Part shown: piece by piece, positions 40,898 to 48,800 of the stretch
Numbering within the stretch: the first letter of the stretch is position 1
How the letters are laid out: every line of letters begins with the position of its first letter
Source of the DNA: Actinophytocola xanthii
GTDB lineage: Bacteria > Actinomycetota > Actinomycetes > Mycobacteriales > Pseudonocardiaceae
Direction: 5' to 3'
DNA: 64,000 bases
NCBI RefSeq assembly: GCF_001921205.1
Contig: NZ_MSIE01000016.1
Span: 105,853-169,852 of the forward strand
Program-made: the position numbers and the translations under genes
Notes under the pieces: model-generated
What the model saw: the letters and a program-made list of their open reading frames with translations, nothing else
Told to the model about the DNA's origin: nothing
Databases searched by the model: none

Positions 40898-42211
40898 TCA
40901 GCGCAGCACGGCCACCGCGACCGCGGCCGTCACGACCGCCGCGCCCACCGGGAGCGGGACCGTCGGGACCAGGAGGACGGCGAACAGGCCGAGGTCGGGT
41001 CCACGCAGGGTGCGGGTGACCAACCGCACCGGCAGGGTGCCGAACGGGGTCGCCACCGGCATGAGGTTGTCGTAGGCCGGTGGCGCCCCGGTGGCCGTCC
41101 GCACGGCGCAGGCGGAGACCAGCGGCACGGCCAGCACGACGCCGGTCTCCCACGGCGCACCGGCGGCCGCGGCGAGGCCGAGGGCCAGCCCCGCCCAGAC
41201 GGCGGCGAGCACGGTCAGCACGGCCAGGTGGGCCGCGCGCAGCCGCAGGTCGGAGTGGCCGACCCAGCGGCGGCGCCCAGGCGAGCGCCACAGTTCGGCG
41301 AGCCCGCCGGTCAGCGGCACCAGCGCCAGGTAACCGAACAGGGCGAACACGACCTCGTCCGGCAGCGCCGGCAGCGCCAGGTGCGCCGCGACGGCGACCA
41401 GCGCGAGCAGCAGCGCGGTCGGGATCCGCCGGGTCCGCGCCGCGACGCCCACCCAGGCCAGCCGCACCCCGACCGGCGCGGTCAGCCGCCACCCGCGCAC
41501 CGGCCGACCGGCCGGCAGCAGCATGGCCACGTCGAGGAAATGGGTGCCGACGACGCGCATGACCCGCTCGCGCCAGCCCTGGACCAGGTCGCCCCGGCCG
41601 GCCCGGACGATCTCCGGCCGGGTGAGCGGCCCGGATCTCGCCAGTAGCGTCAGCAGCACGGCCGCCGCCAGTCCGAGCGCCACCGCCACGCCGGTGAGGG
41701 CGTCCGGCCCCGGCCGCACCGCCACCGCCGCCGCGGCGAACCCGAGCACGACGAGCGGCTCGACCCATCCCGGGCGCCGTGGGCGACCGACCGCTCCCAG
41801 CACGAGGGCACCCGCGGCGACCTGCGCGGCGACCCCGGCCAGCACCCAGCGCGTGCCGAGGCCCGCCACGGCGGTCAGCAGTGCCAACAGGTATCCGAGC
41901 GCGAGCATCCGAGCCGCCCACTGGACCAGCAGGCGTCGCGCGAGCAGCCGTTCCCGGTCGGTTGCCCCGAAGTCGTTCCAGGTCAGCACGGCCGGCTCGA
42001 GCCAGACGAACCCGCGCGAGAGCATCGAGGACCAGGCAAGCACCGTGGCGAGGAGGACCAGGACCAGCGTGTCGTGCGGCCGGTCGGGAACGCCGACGAC
42101 CTGCCGGACCCGGTCGAGCCGCAGGAGCGCCATCAGGAGGATCCCGGTGCCCAGGTACAGGGCGAGGGTCCGGTCGTCGCCGCGGAGCCACCGGGACAGG
42201 ACCGCTCTCAT
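40898..42211 (-). CDS. Multi-pass membrane subunit of an ABC exporter
   Basis: This encodes 437 residues with about ten hydrophobic helices and arginine-rich cytoplasmic loops (TDRERLLARRLLVQWAARML; WRERVMRVVGTHFLDVAMLL). It has no recognised family. Its ATG at 42211 overlaps the stop of the ABC ATPase gene (ATGA), so it is the likely membrane partner of that ATPase. No substrate-binding protein is nearby, so export or a membrane-remodelling role is more likely than import. Confidence 0.75.
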   Translation of the reverse strand: MRAVLSRWLRGDDRTLALYLGTGILLMALLRLDRVRQVVGVPDRPHDTLVLVLLATVLAWSSMLSRGFVWLEPAVLTWNDFGATDRERLLARRLLVQWAARMLALGYLLALLTAVAGLGTRWVLAGVAAQVAAGALVLGAVGRPRRPGWVEPLVVLGFAAAAVAVRPGPDALTGVAVALGLAAAVLLTLLARSGPLTRPEIVRAGRGDLVQGWRERVMRVVGTHFLDVAMLLPAGRPVRGWRLTAPVGVRLAWVGVAARTRRIPTALLLALVAVAAHLALPALPDEVVFALFGYLALVPLTGGLAELWRSPGRRRWVGHSDLRLRAAHLAVLTVLAAVWAGLALGLAAAAGAPWETGVVLAVPLVSACAVRTATGAPPAYDNLMPVATPFGTLPVRLVTRTLRGPDLGLFAVLLVPTVPLPVGAAVVTAAVAVAVLR

Positions 42212-42849
42212 CCCAGCCGGACCACCGTGTCGGCCGTGTCGAGCAGGGGCGGGTGGTGGGTCGCGAGAACGACGGCGCGGCCCCGATCCCGCTCCAGGCC
42301 GACCAGGGTCGCGAGCCAGCCGCGGCCCTGGTCGTCGAGCGCCCGCTCGGGTTCGTCGAGGAGCAGCACCCGGTGCGGCCGCGCGACGGCGCCGAGCAGG
42401 AGCAGCCGACGCCGCTGACCGGCGGAGAGGTGGTAGGCGTGGACGTCGGCGCGATCGGCGAGCCCGGCTGCCTCGAGCGCGTCGTCGATCTCGCCGGCCT
42501 GGTCGCCGGCCCGGCCGCCGAAGGAGGTCGCCAGCAGCTCGAGGTGCTGGCGCGGCGAGAGCTCGGCGAACAGGTCCGAGTCGTCCAGGAGGACGGCAAC
42601 GTCACGGCGGAACCGGACGTCCCGCTCGTCGGGCGACCGACCGGCGACGGTCGCCGTGCCCTCGGTGGGTGGGTGCAGGCCGTAGAGGCAGTGCAGGAGG
42701 GTGGACTTCCCGCTGCCGTTCGGCCCGGCCAGGACGAGGCACTCGCCGCCGGAGAGGGACAGGTCGAGGCCGCGAAACAACCACTCCTCGCCGACCACCA
42801 CCCCCAGCCCCCGACAGGCGACGGCGTGATCGACGGCGGGAACGGACAC
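42208..42849 (-). CDS. ABC transporter ATP-binding protein
   Basis: This encodes 213 residues. Walker A is GPNGSGKST at about 42-50, the signature is LSAGQRRRLLLLGAVARPHR and Walker B is VLLLDEPERALDD, followed by the His switch in VVLATHHPPLLD. It is a small CcmA-type ATPase. It starts at GTG 42849 and is coupled to the downstream membrane protein gene. Confidence 0.9.
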   Translation of the reverse strand: MSVPAVDHAVACRGLGVVVGEEWLFRGLDLSLSGGECLVLAGPNGSGKSTLLHCLYGLHPPTEGTATVAGRSPDERDVRFRRDVAVLLDDSDLFAELSPRQHLELLATSFGGRAGDQAGEIDDALEAAGLADRADVHAYHLSAGQRRRLLLLGAVARPHRVLLLDEPERALDDQGRGWLATLVGLERDRGRAVVLATHHPPLLDTADTVVRLG

Positions 42850-42970
42850 GCACGGAGGGTACGGCCGCCAGCGGACACGCGGCGTGACAGGTACCACGCG
42901 CAGACGTTGTCGGTTCGTCCGCTCAACGGCCCCGGCCGGCGACCAGAACCGCCCTCGTCGCCGCGCTCGG

Positions 42971-43771
42971 TCAGCTCGGGGAGCAGGCGCGGTAGGCCCT
43001 GATCGTCTCGTGCAGGATCTCCCGGCCGGGGCGCTGCCAGAGCTCGGCGTTGAAGACCTCCACCTCGATGGGACCGGTGTAGCCCGCGGCCGCCACCCCC
43101 GCCAGGAACCGGGGGAACTCGATGTGGCCGGTACCGGGCAGGCCCCGGCCCACCAGGACGTCGGCGGGCAGGGGCAGGATCCAGTCGGCCAGCTGGAAGC
43201 AGGCGATCCGGGGGCCGGCCCCCGCCAGCAGGCTCCACACGCGCTCGTCCCACCAGACGTGGTAGGTGTCCAGCGCTATCCCGACCGCCTCCGGCGGGAA
43301 CGGCGCCGCCAGTGCCAGCGCGGCGTCCAGGGTCGTGACCACGCTCCGGTCCGCGCAGAACATGGGGTGCATGGGCTCCACCGCCAGCCGGACGCCGACG
43401 TCGAGGGCGTAGGGGGCCAGCGCCTCGAGGCCGGCGGCCACGCGGGACCGGGCGGTGTCCAGGTCCCGTCCGAACAGTCCGCCGCAGACCAGGACCAGTG
43501 CGGGCGCGCCCAGTTCGGCCGCCTCGTCCAGCGCCCTGCGGTTGTCCTCCAGCCAGTCGTCGGCGCCGAAGAAGCCGCCGCGGCACAGGGAGCTGACCGA
43601 CAGCCCCGCCTCCCGGACCAGCGCCGCCGAGCGGGCCAGGCCGTGCTCGGCCACCGGCTCGCGCCACAGCCCGACGGCGGGCACGCCGGCCTCGGCGCAG
43701 CCGGCAACCAGCTCGGGCAGTGGCCAGAACTTCGCGGTGGCCTGGTTGAACGAGAACCGTGCCAGGCTCAC
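42971..43771 (-). CDS. AP-endonuclease-like TIM-barrel sugar isomerase/epimerase
   Basis: This encodes 266 residues of the AP_endonuc_2 (IolE/hydroxypyruvate isomerase-like) fold. Metal-site candidates are the Glu in RLAVEPMHPMF, the Asp and His in ALDTYHVWW, the Gln/Asp in CFQLADW and the Glu in IEVEVFN. Members isomerise or epimerise keto-sugars, and some cleave 3-keto-glycosides. GTG at 43771 overlaps the stop of the DUF993 gene (GTGA). It is the last gene of the LacI-controlled operon. Confidence 0.85.
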   Translation of the reverse strand: MSLARFSFNQATAKFWPLPELVAGCAEAGVPAVGLWREPVAEHGLARSAALVREAGLSVSSLCRGGFFGADDWLEDNRRALDEAAELGAPALVLVCGGLFGRDLDTARSRVAAGLEALAPYALDVGVRLAVEPMHPMFCADRSVVTTLDAALALAAPFPPEAVGIALDTYHVWWDERVWSLLAGAGPRIACFQLADWILPLPADVLVGRGLPGTGHIEFPRFLAGVAAAGYTGPIEVEVFNAELWQRPGREILHETIRAYRACSPS

Positions 43772-44919
43772 TGCGCCACCCCGCAGACCGAGAAGAACGC
43801 CCTGGCCCGTGCGGCGGCCAGCGACGCGTCCGGCAGCAGCCCGGCCTCGTCGGCCAGCACCAGCAGGCGCCCGAGGTGCGCGGGTGAGCGCCCGGACTGC
43901 AGCCCACCGACCATCGTGAAGTGGTCCTGGTGGCCGCCGAGCCAGGCCAGGAACACGATCCCGGTCTTGTAGAACCGGGTCGGCGCGGCGAACAGGTGCC
44001 TGGCCAGCGGCACCGTCGGGTCGAGCAGCGCGTGGAACTCCTCGCGGCGGCCGGCGTCGAGCGCGTGCAGGGCACGCCCGGCGACCGGGGCGATGGCGGC
44101 GAACACCCCGAGCAGCGCGTCGGAGTGCCCGGCCTCGTCCCCGGCGATCAGCTCGGGGTAGTTGAAGTCGTCGCCGGTGTACATGCGCACGCCCGGGGGG
44201 AGCCGGCGGCGCATGGCGACCTCGAACCCGGCGTCCAGCAGTGAGACCTTGATGCCCTCCACCCGCTCGGCGTGCTCGGTCAGCAGGCCGAGCACGGTCT
44301 CCACCGCGGTCGACGGCTCGGGCGACCCCCAGTAGCCGACCAGGGCCGGGTCGAACATCGGGCCGAGCCAGTGCACGACGACCGGCGAGGACACCTCGGC
44401 CAGCAGGGTCGAGTACACCGACAGGTAGTCCTCGACCCCGCTCGCCGCCGCGGCGAGATGGCGGCTGCACATCAGCACCGGTACGGCGCCGGCCTCGACA
44501 ACGTCCGCGAGCTGCTCGCGGTAGGCGTCCAGGATGGACGGCAGCGTCGCCGGACCCGCCGGCAGCTGGTCGGTCGCCACCCCCGCGACGATCCGCCCGC
44601 CCACCGACCGCGCCTGCGCCGCACTGCGCCGAACCAGCTCCCGCACCGCCGGGTAGTCGAGCCCCATCCCCCGCTGTGCGGTGTCCATCGCCTCCGCCAC
44701 GCCGAGGCCGTGGCGCCAGAGGTGGTGGCGGAAGGCCAGCGTGGCCTCCCAGTCGAGCACGGCGGGCGCGTCCGGCACGTTCTCCGCGTCCGGCGCGGCG
44801 ACGACGTGGGCCGCGGCGTAGGCGATCCGCTCCCGCGGTGGGCCGGGAACGGATGCCGCGTCACCGGCACCACGCAGCCGGTACCGGCCCACGCCCGGCA
44901 GCACGACCTCGTCGGGCAT
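43768..44919 (-). CDS. DUF993 family protein (DapA-like barrel)
   Basis: This encodes 383 residues. The DUF993 family resembles dihydrodipicolinate synthase-type aldolases (TIM barrel). Visible blocks include HHLWRHGLGVAEAMDTAQRG with MGLDYP near 73-98, IKVSLLD-A with the candidate Schiff-base Lys, VRMYTGDDFNYPELIAGD and FLAWLGGHQDHFTMVGG. The reaction is unknown; C-C bond cleavage of a keto-acid is the natural guess. ATG at 44919 overlaps the stop of the Gfo/Idh gene (ATGA). Confidence 0.85.
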   Translation of the reverse strand: MPDEVVLPGVGRYRLRGAGDAASVPGPPRERIAYAAAHVVAAPDAENVPDAPAVLDWEATLAFRHHLWRHGLGVAEAMDTAQRGMGLDYPAVRELVRRSAAQARSVGGRIVAGVATDQLPAGPATLPSILDAYREQLADVVEAGAVPVLMCSRHLAAAASGVEDYLSVYSTLLAEVSSPVVVHWLGPMFDPALVGYWGSPEPSTAVETVLGLLTEHAERVEGIKVSLLDAGFEVAMRRRLPPGVRMYTGDDFNYPELIAGDEAGHSDALLGVFAAIAPVAGRALHALDAGRREEFHALLDPTVPLARHLFAAPTRFYKTGIVFLAWLGGHQDHFTMVGGLQSGRSPAHLGRLLVLADEAGLLPDASLAAARARAFFSVCGVAQ

Positions 44920-46067
44920 CAGGCGAGCTCCGGGATCTCGATCCGCCTGCCCTCGGCCGCCGAACGCATGCCCAGCTCGGCGAGCTGCACGCCGCGGGCC
45001 GCCGCACGCAGGTCCCAGGGGAACGGCTCGTCGGCGGCGACGTGGCGCAGGAACCGTTCCCACTGCTCGCGAAAGCCGTTGCCGAACTGGGCGTTGTCGG
45101 GCACGACCGCCCAGTCCCCGCGCTGGTCGACGTTCGGTGCCAGGTCCGGGTCCCAGACCGACCGCGGGGTGGCCACTCTGGACTGCGCACGGCAGTGCCG
45201 CAGCCCGGCGACGGCACTGCCGTGCGTTCCGTCCACCTGGAACTGGACCAGCTCGTCGCGGAACACCCGCGTGCACCAGGAGGAGTTGAACTGGGCGATG
45301 ATCCCGCCGTCGAGCTCGAAGACCGCGTAGGCCGCGTCCTCGGCCGTCGCCGGGTACTCCTCGCCGTCCTCGTCCCACCGGCGGGCGATGTGCGTTGCCG
45401 TCGTGCACTGGACCGTGCGCACCCGCCCGAACAGGTGCTCGAGCACGTAGTGCCAGTGCGGGAACATGTCCAGCACCATGCCGCCGCCGTCCTCGCGGCG
45501 GTAGTTCCAGGACGGGCGCTGCGGTTGCTGCCAGTCCCCTTCGAACACCCAGTAGCCGAACTCGCACCGCACCGACAGCACCTGGCCGAAGAACCCGCTG
45601 TCCACAAGTCGCTTCAGCTTCAGCAGCCCGGGCAGGAAGAGCTTGTCGGCGACGACACCCACCTTCAGCCCGGCCGCCTCGGCAGCCCGGGCGAGCACGA
45701 GCGCGCCCTCGAGGTCCATCGCGACCGGCTTCTCGGTGTAGACGTGCTTGCCCGCCTCGACAGCCGACGCGATCGCCTTCTCCCGGCGCTGCGTCGTCAA
45801 CGCGTCGAAGTAGATCTCGACGTCGTCCCGCGCCAGCGCCTCGTGCAGGTCGGTCGTCCAGTCGGACAGCCCGTGCCGCTCGGCGATCTCCGCGAGCTTG
45901 CGGTCGTTCCGGCCGACCAGCACCGGCTCCGGCCACAGCAGCGTGCCGTCGGACAGCGGCAGGCCGCCGTCTGCCCGGATGGCCAGCAACGAGCGAACCA
46001 GGTGCTGGCGGTAACCCATCCGCCCGGTCACGCCGTTGACCACGACGCCGATCGACCTACGGGTCAT
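44919..46067 (-). CDS. Gfo/Idh/MocA-family NAD(P)-dependent oxidoreductase
   Basis: This encodes 382 residues. The N-terminal Rossmann part has GVVVNGVTGRMGYRQHLVRS and the family motif EAGKHVYTEKPVA; the C-terminal alpha/beta part binds the sugar (FGYWVFEGDWQQPQRPSWNY, MFPHWHYVLEHLFG). Such enzymes oxidise or reduce sugar hydroxyls, often at C3 or C1. ATG at 46067 follows AAGGAGCGAGGA. Within this operon it is the natural partner of the ThuA domain, as ThuB is of ThuA in rhizobia. Confidence 0.88.
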   Translation of the reverse strand: MTRRSIGVVVNGVTGRMGYRQHLVRSLLAIRADGGLPLSDGTLLWPEPVLVGRNDRKLAEIAERHGLSDWTTDLHEALARDDVEIYFDALTTQRREKAIASAVEAGKHVYTEKPVAMDLEGALVLARAAEAAGLKVGVVADKLFLPGLLKLKRLVDSGFFGQVLSVRCEFGYWVFEGDWQQPQRPSWNYRREDGGGMVLDMFPHWHYVLEHLFGRVRTVQCTTATHIARRWDEDGEEYPATAEDAAYAVFELDGGIIAQFNSSWCTRVFRDELVQFQVDGTHGSAVAGLRHCRAQSRVATPRSVWDPDLAPNVDQRGDWAVVPDNAQFGNGFREQWERFLRHVAADEPFPWDLRAAARGVQLAELGMRSAAEGRRIEIPELA

Positions 46068-46087
46068 TCCTCGCTCCTTGGGTGTTC

Positions 46088-46873
46088 TCAGTGGCTCTCG
46101 ACCGAGCCGAGCAACTGGCGGATCTCCCGGGTCAGCTCCCCGAACCGGGAGTCGGTCATCACCTGGGCGTAGTCCCGTTCGGCCGGGAGGTCCACGGACA
46201 ACGTACGCATCAACCGGCCGGGCCGCGGGCTCATCACCACGACCCGGGTGCCGAGGAACACCGCCTCCGCGATCGAGTGGGTGACCAGCAGGATCGTGGT
46301 GCCGGTCTCCCGCCAGATCCGGTTCAGCTCGGCGTTGAGCTGCTCGCGGGTCAGCGCGTCCAGCGCGCCGAACGGCTCGTCCATCAGCAGCACCGGCGGC
46401 TCGTGCAGCAGCGCGCGGCACAGCGCCACCCGCTGCTGCATGCCACCGGACAGCTCGTGCGGCAACGCCTTCTCGAACCCGGCGAGGCCGGTCAGCTCGA
46501 TCAGCTCGTCGGCCCGGCGGGCCGCGCGTGCCTTGTCCATGCCGCGCATCTCGGCCTGCAGCAGGATGTTCTTGCGGACCCCGCGCCACTCGAGCAGCGC
46601 GGCCCGCTGGAACGCGAACCCGATGTCCCGCTGCGGCCCGGTCACCGGTTCACCAAGCAGGCTGACCGAGCCCGAGCTCGGCCGGACCAGCCCGGCGACC
46701 ACCTTGAGCAAAGTGGACTTGCCGCAACCGGAGGGGCCCACGATGCTCACGAACTCGCCCGCCGCGACCCGCAGGCTGACGTCGTCCAGCGCCGTCGTGT
46801 CCGACCGCTTGGACCGGAACCGGACGGTCAGGCCCTCGACGTCGACCGCGGTGTCGGTGAGCGTGCCGGTCAT
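46088..46873 (-). CDS. NitT/TauT-type ABC importer, ATP-binding protein
   Basis: This encodes 261 residues. Walker A is GPSGCGKST (46-54), the signature is LSGGMQQRVALCRALLHEPP and Walker B is VLLMDEPFGALDALTREQL. The spacing and SIAEAVFLGTRVVVMSPRPG match SsuB/TauB-type ATPases. ATG at 46873 overlaps the stop of the binding-protein gene (ATGA). It energises import with the two upstream genes. Confidence 0.92.
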   Translation of the reverse strand: MTGTLTDTAVDVEGLTVRFRSKRSDTTALDDVSLRVAAGEFVSIVGPSGCGKSTLLKVVAGLVRPSSGSVSLLGEPVTGPQRDIGFAFQRAALLEWRGVRKNILLQAEMRGMDKARAARRADELIELTGLAGFEKALPHELSGGMQQRVALCRALLHEPPVLLMDEPFGALDALTREQLNAELNRIWRETGTTILLVTHSIAEAVFLGTRVVVMSPRPGRLMRTLSVDLPAERDYAQVMTDSRFGELTREIRQLLGSVESH

Positions 46874-47901
46874 CAGGACCCCGACCCGCCAGCGTGGCTG
46901 CCGTCCCAGTAGGTCGCCGGGTCGCCGGCGTCCTTCAGCTCGGCGTACTGCTCCATCAGGTCGATCGTGCCGGTCCACTGCTCCTCGGTGTTGACTCCCG
47001 GCTCTCCCGCGGTGTCCAGCTGCAACAGTGGCTCGGCCAGCTCGAGCTGCTGGGTGAGGACCTCGACCGGGGGCTCGTTCTCCGCGGCCTCGGCCATGGC
47101 CTCGGCCGCCGCCGGGATGTCCTTGACCGCCTCGGCCCACGACTTCTGGGTGGCCCGGACGAACCGGCCCACCAGGTCGGCCTTCCCGGACAGGGTTTCC
47201 TCACTGGCGACGATGCCGGTACCGAGCATGTTCAGGCCGGAGTCGGCGAAGAGCAGGTAGTCCACCTGCTTGCCGGTACGGGCCTCGATCGTCGGGCCCT
47301 GGTCGTGGAAGAAGCCCATGATGGCGTCCACCTGGCCCTCGGCGAGCTGGGCGATCTTGTTGGCCGGGTCCATGTTCACGACCTTGACATCGCCTGGCTG
47401 CATGCCGTTGGCCCGCAGCCAGGCCGGGAACGTCGCGTACATCGCGTCTCCCGGCGTGCCGCCGACGGTCTTGCCCTTGAGGTCCTGCGGCTTGGTGATG
47501 TTCTGGTCGGACAGGAACTCCAGCGAGGCCGGGCCCTTCTGCAGGAACACCCCGACGCTCTTCACCGGCATGCCGGTGCTGATCGCCTTGAGCAGCGGCG
47601 GCGTGTCCGCCCACCCGAACGTGGTCTGCCCCTGGGCGACGGCCTGGATGGTCGCGCCGGAGCCGTTGCCTGGCTCGATCTCCAGGTCGATGCCCTCGTC
47701 GGCGTAGAACCCCTTGTCGAGGCCGTAGTAGAAGGGCGCGTGCTCGCCGTAGGGCACCCAGTTCAGGGTCAGCGTGACCTTCTCGGCGTCCGCCGGGGCG
47801 TTGCCGGCGTCGTTGCCGCCCTCGTCCGGGTTGCCGCCGGGGGCGCAGGCCGCGAGCAGGACGACGGCGGCCGCGAGACCGGCTAACTGCTTGACGTTCA
47901 T
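46873..47901 (-). CDS. NitT/TauT-type ABC importer, substrate-binding lipoprotein
   Basis: This encodes 342 residues. The lipobox LLAAC puts lipid on Cys19. The mature protein begins LTLNWVPYGEHAPFYYGLDK and belongs to the NMT1/SsuA/ThiY group (ATIQAVAQGQTTFGWADTPP, GKTVGGTPGDAMYATFPAWL, ANKIAQLAEGQVDAIMGFFH). Known ligands are sulfonates, nitrate, aromatic acids or pyrimidine precursors, usually not sugars, which makes it unusual beside sugar-type enzymes. ATG at 47901 is 11 bases from the permease stop. Confidence 0.92.
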   Translation of the reverse strand: MNVKQLAGLAAAVVLLAACAPGGNPDEGGNDAGNAPADAEKVTLTLNWVPYGEHAPFYYGLDKGFYADEGIDLEIEPGNGSGATIQAVAQGQTTFGWADTPPLLKAISTGMPVKSVGVFLQKGPASLEFLSDQNITKPQDLKGKTVGGTPGDAMYATFPAWLRANGMQPGDVKVVNMDPANKIAQLAEGQVDAIMGFFHDQGPTIEARTGKQVDYLLFADSGLNMLGTGIVASEETLSGKADLVGRFVRATQKSWAEAVKDIPAAAEAMAEAAENEPPVEVLTQQLELAEPLLQLDTAGEPGVNTEEQWTGTIDLMEQYAELKDAGDPATYWDGSHAGGSGS

Positions 47902-47912
47902 TGGCAAGCCTT

Positions 47913-48800
47913 TCAGGAGGTCGTGAGCGGGGTGACCGAGCGACGGCTGGCGTGCCACGGGATCAGCAGCGCCTCGGCCACCTCGACCACCACGAACAGC
48001 AGGATTCCGATCAGCGACATCAGGATCAGGGCGGCGAACAGCAGCGCCGAGTCCAGATTTCCGTTGGCCAACAACAGGACGTAGCCGAGGCCCTCGCTCG
48101 CCCCGACGAACTCACCGACCACCGCACCGACCACGGCCAGCGTCACGGCGACCTTCTCCCCGGCCATCAGGTGCGGCAGCGCGTTGGGGAAGCGGATCTT
48201 GCGGAAGGTCTGCCAGCGCGACGCGCCCATCGTCGAGGACAGCTCCAGCAGCTCGTGGTCGGTCGAGCGCAGTCCCGCCACGCCCGAGACGACGACCGGG
48301 AAGAACGCGATGAGCACCGCGAGGATGATCTTCGGCGCCAGTCCGTTTCCGAACCAGACGACCAGCAGCGGCGCGATGGCGATCTTCGGGATCACCTGTG
48401 CGAACAGGACGATCGGGTACAGCGCCTTGTCCATCGTGCGCGAGTAGGCGATCAGCACCGCCGTGGCCAGGCCGAGCACGCTTGCCAGCACGAACCCGAT
48501 CACGGTCTCGTAGAGCGTGACGTAGGAGTGGTACATCAGCGAGGACCACTCGGCGATGATCCGGTCCCAGACCTGCTTGGGGGTGGGCACGAGGTAGTTC
48601 GCCACCCACTCCCGGGCGGTGGCGACCCACCAGAGCACGAACACCAGGCCGAGCAGGATCGCCGGGCGCCACATGGCCTCGAGGAAGCGCAGGAACCGCG
48701 CTCCGAGCTCGATCCGGGCACGCGGCCCGCCGGGCGCGGGCGGGCCCGGCTCCTCCCCGGCGGAGGGCTGGACGTCGTTGGACGCCGTCGTGCTCGTCAC
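47913..48800 (-). CDS. NitT/TauT-type ABC importer, permease
   Basis: This encodes 295 residues with six membrane helices and a disordered proline-rich N-terminus. The EAA-type loop that contacts the ATPase is ELSSTMGASRWQTFRKIRFP. It resembles SsuC/TauC. GTG at 48800 overlaps the stop of the big secreted ThuA fusion gene (GTGA), so transporter and extracellular enzyme are made from one message. Confidence 0.92.
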   Translation of the reverse strand: MTSTTASNDVQPSAGEEPGPPAPGGPRARIELGARFLRFLEAMWRPAILLGLVFVLWWVATAREWVANYLVPTPKQVWDRIIAEWSSLMYHSYVTLYETVIGFVLASVLGLATAVLIAYSRTMDKALYPIVLFAQVIPKIAIAPLLVVWFGNGLAPKIILAVLIAFFPVVVSGVAGLRSTDHELLELSSTMGASRWQTFRKIRFPNALPHLMAGEKVAVTLAVVGAVVGEFVGASEGLGYVLLLANGNLDSALLFAALILMSLIGILLFVVVEVAEALLIPWHASRRSVTPLTTS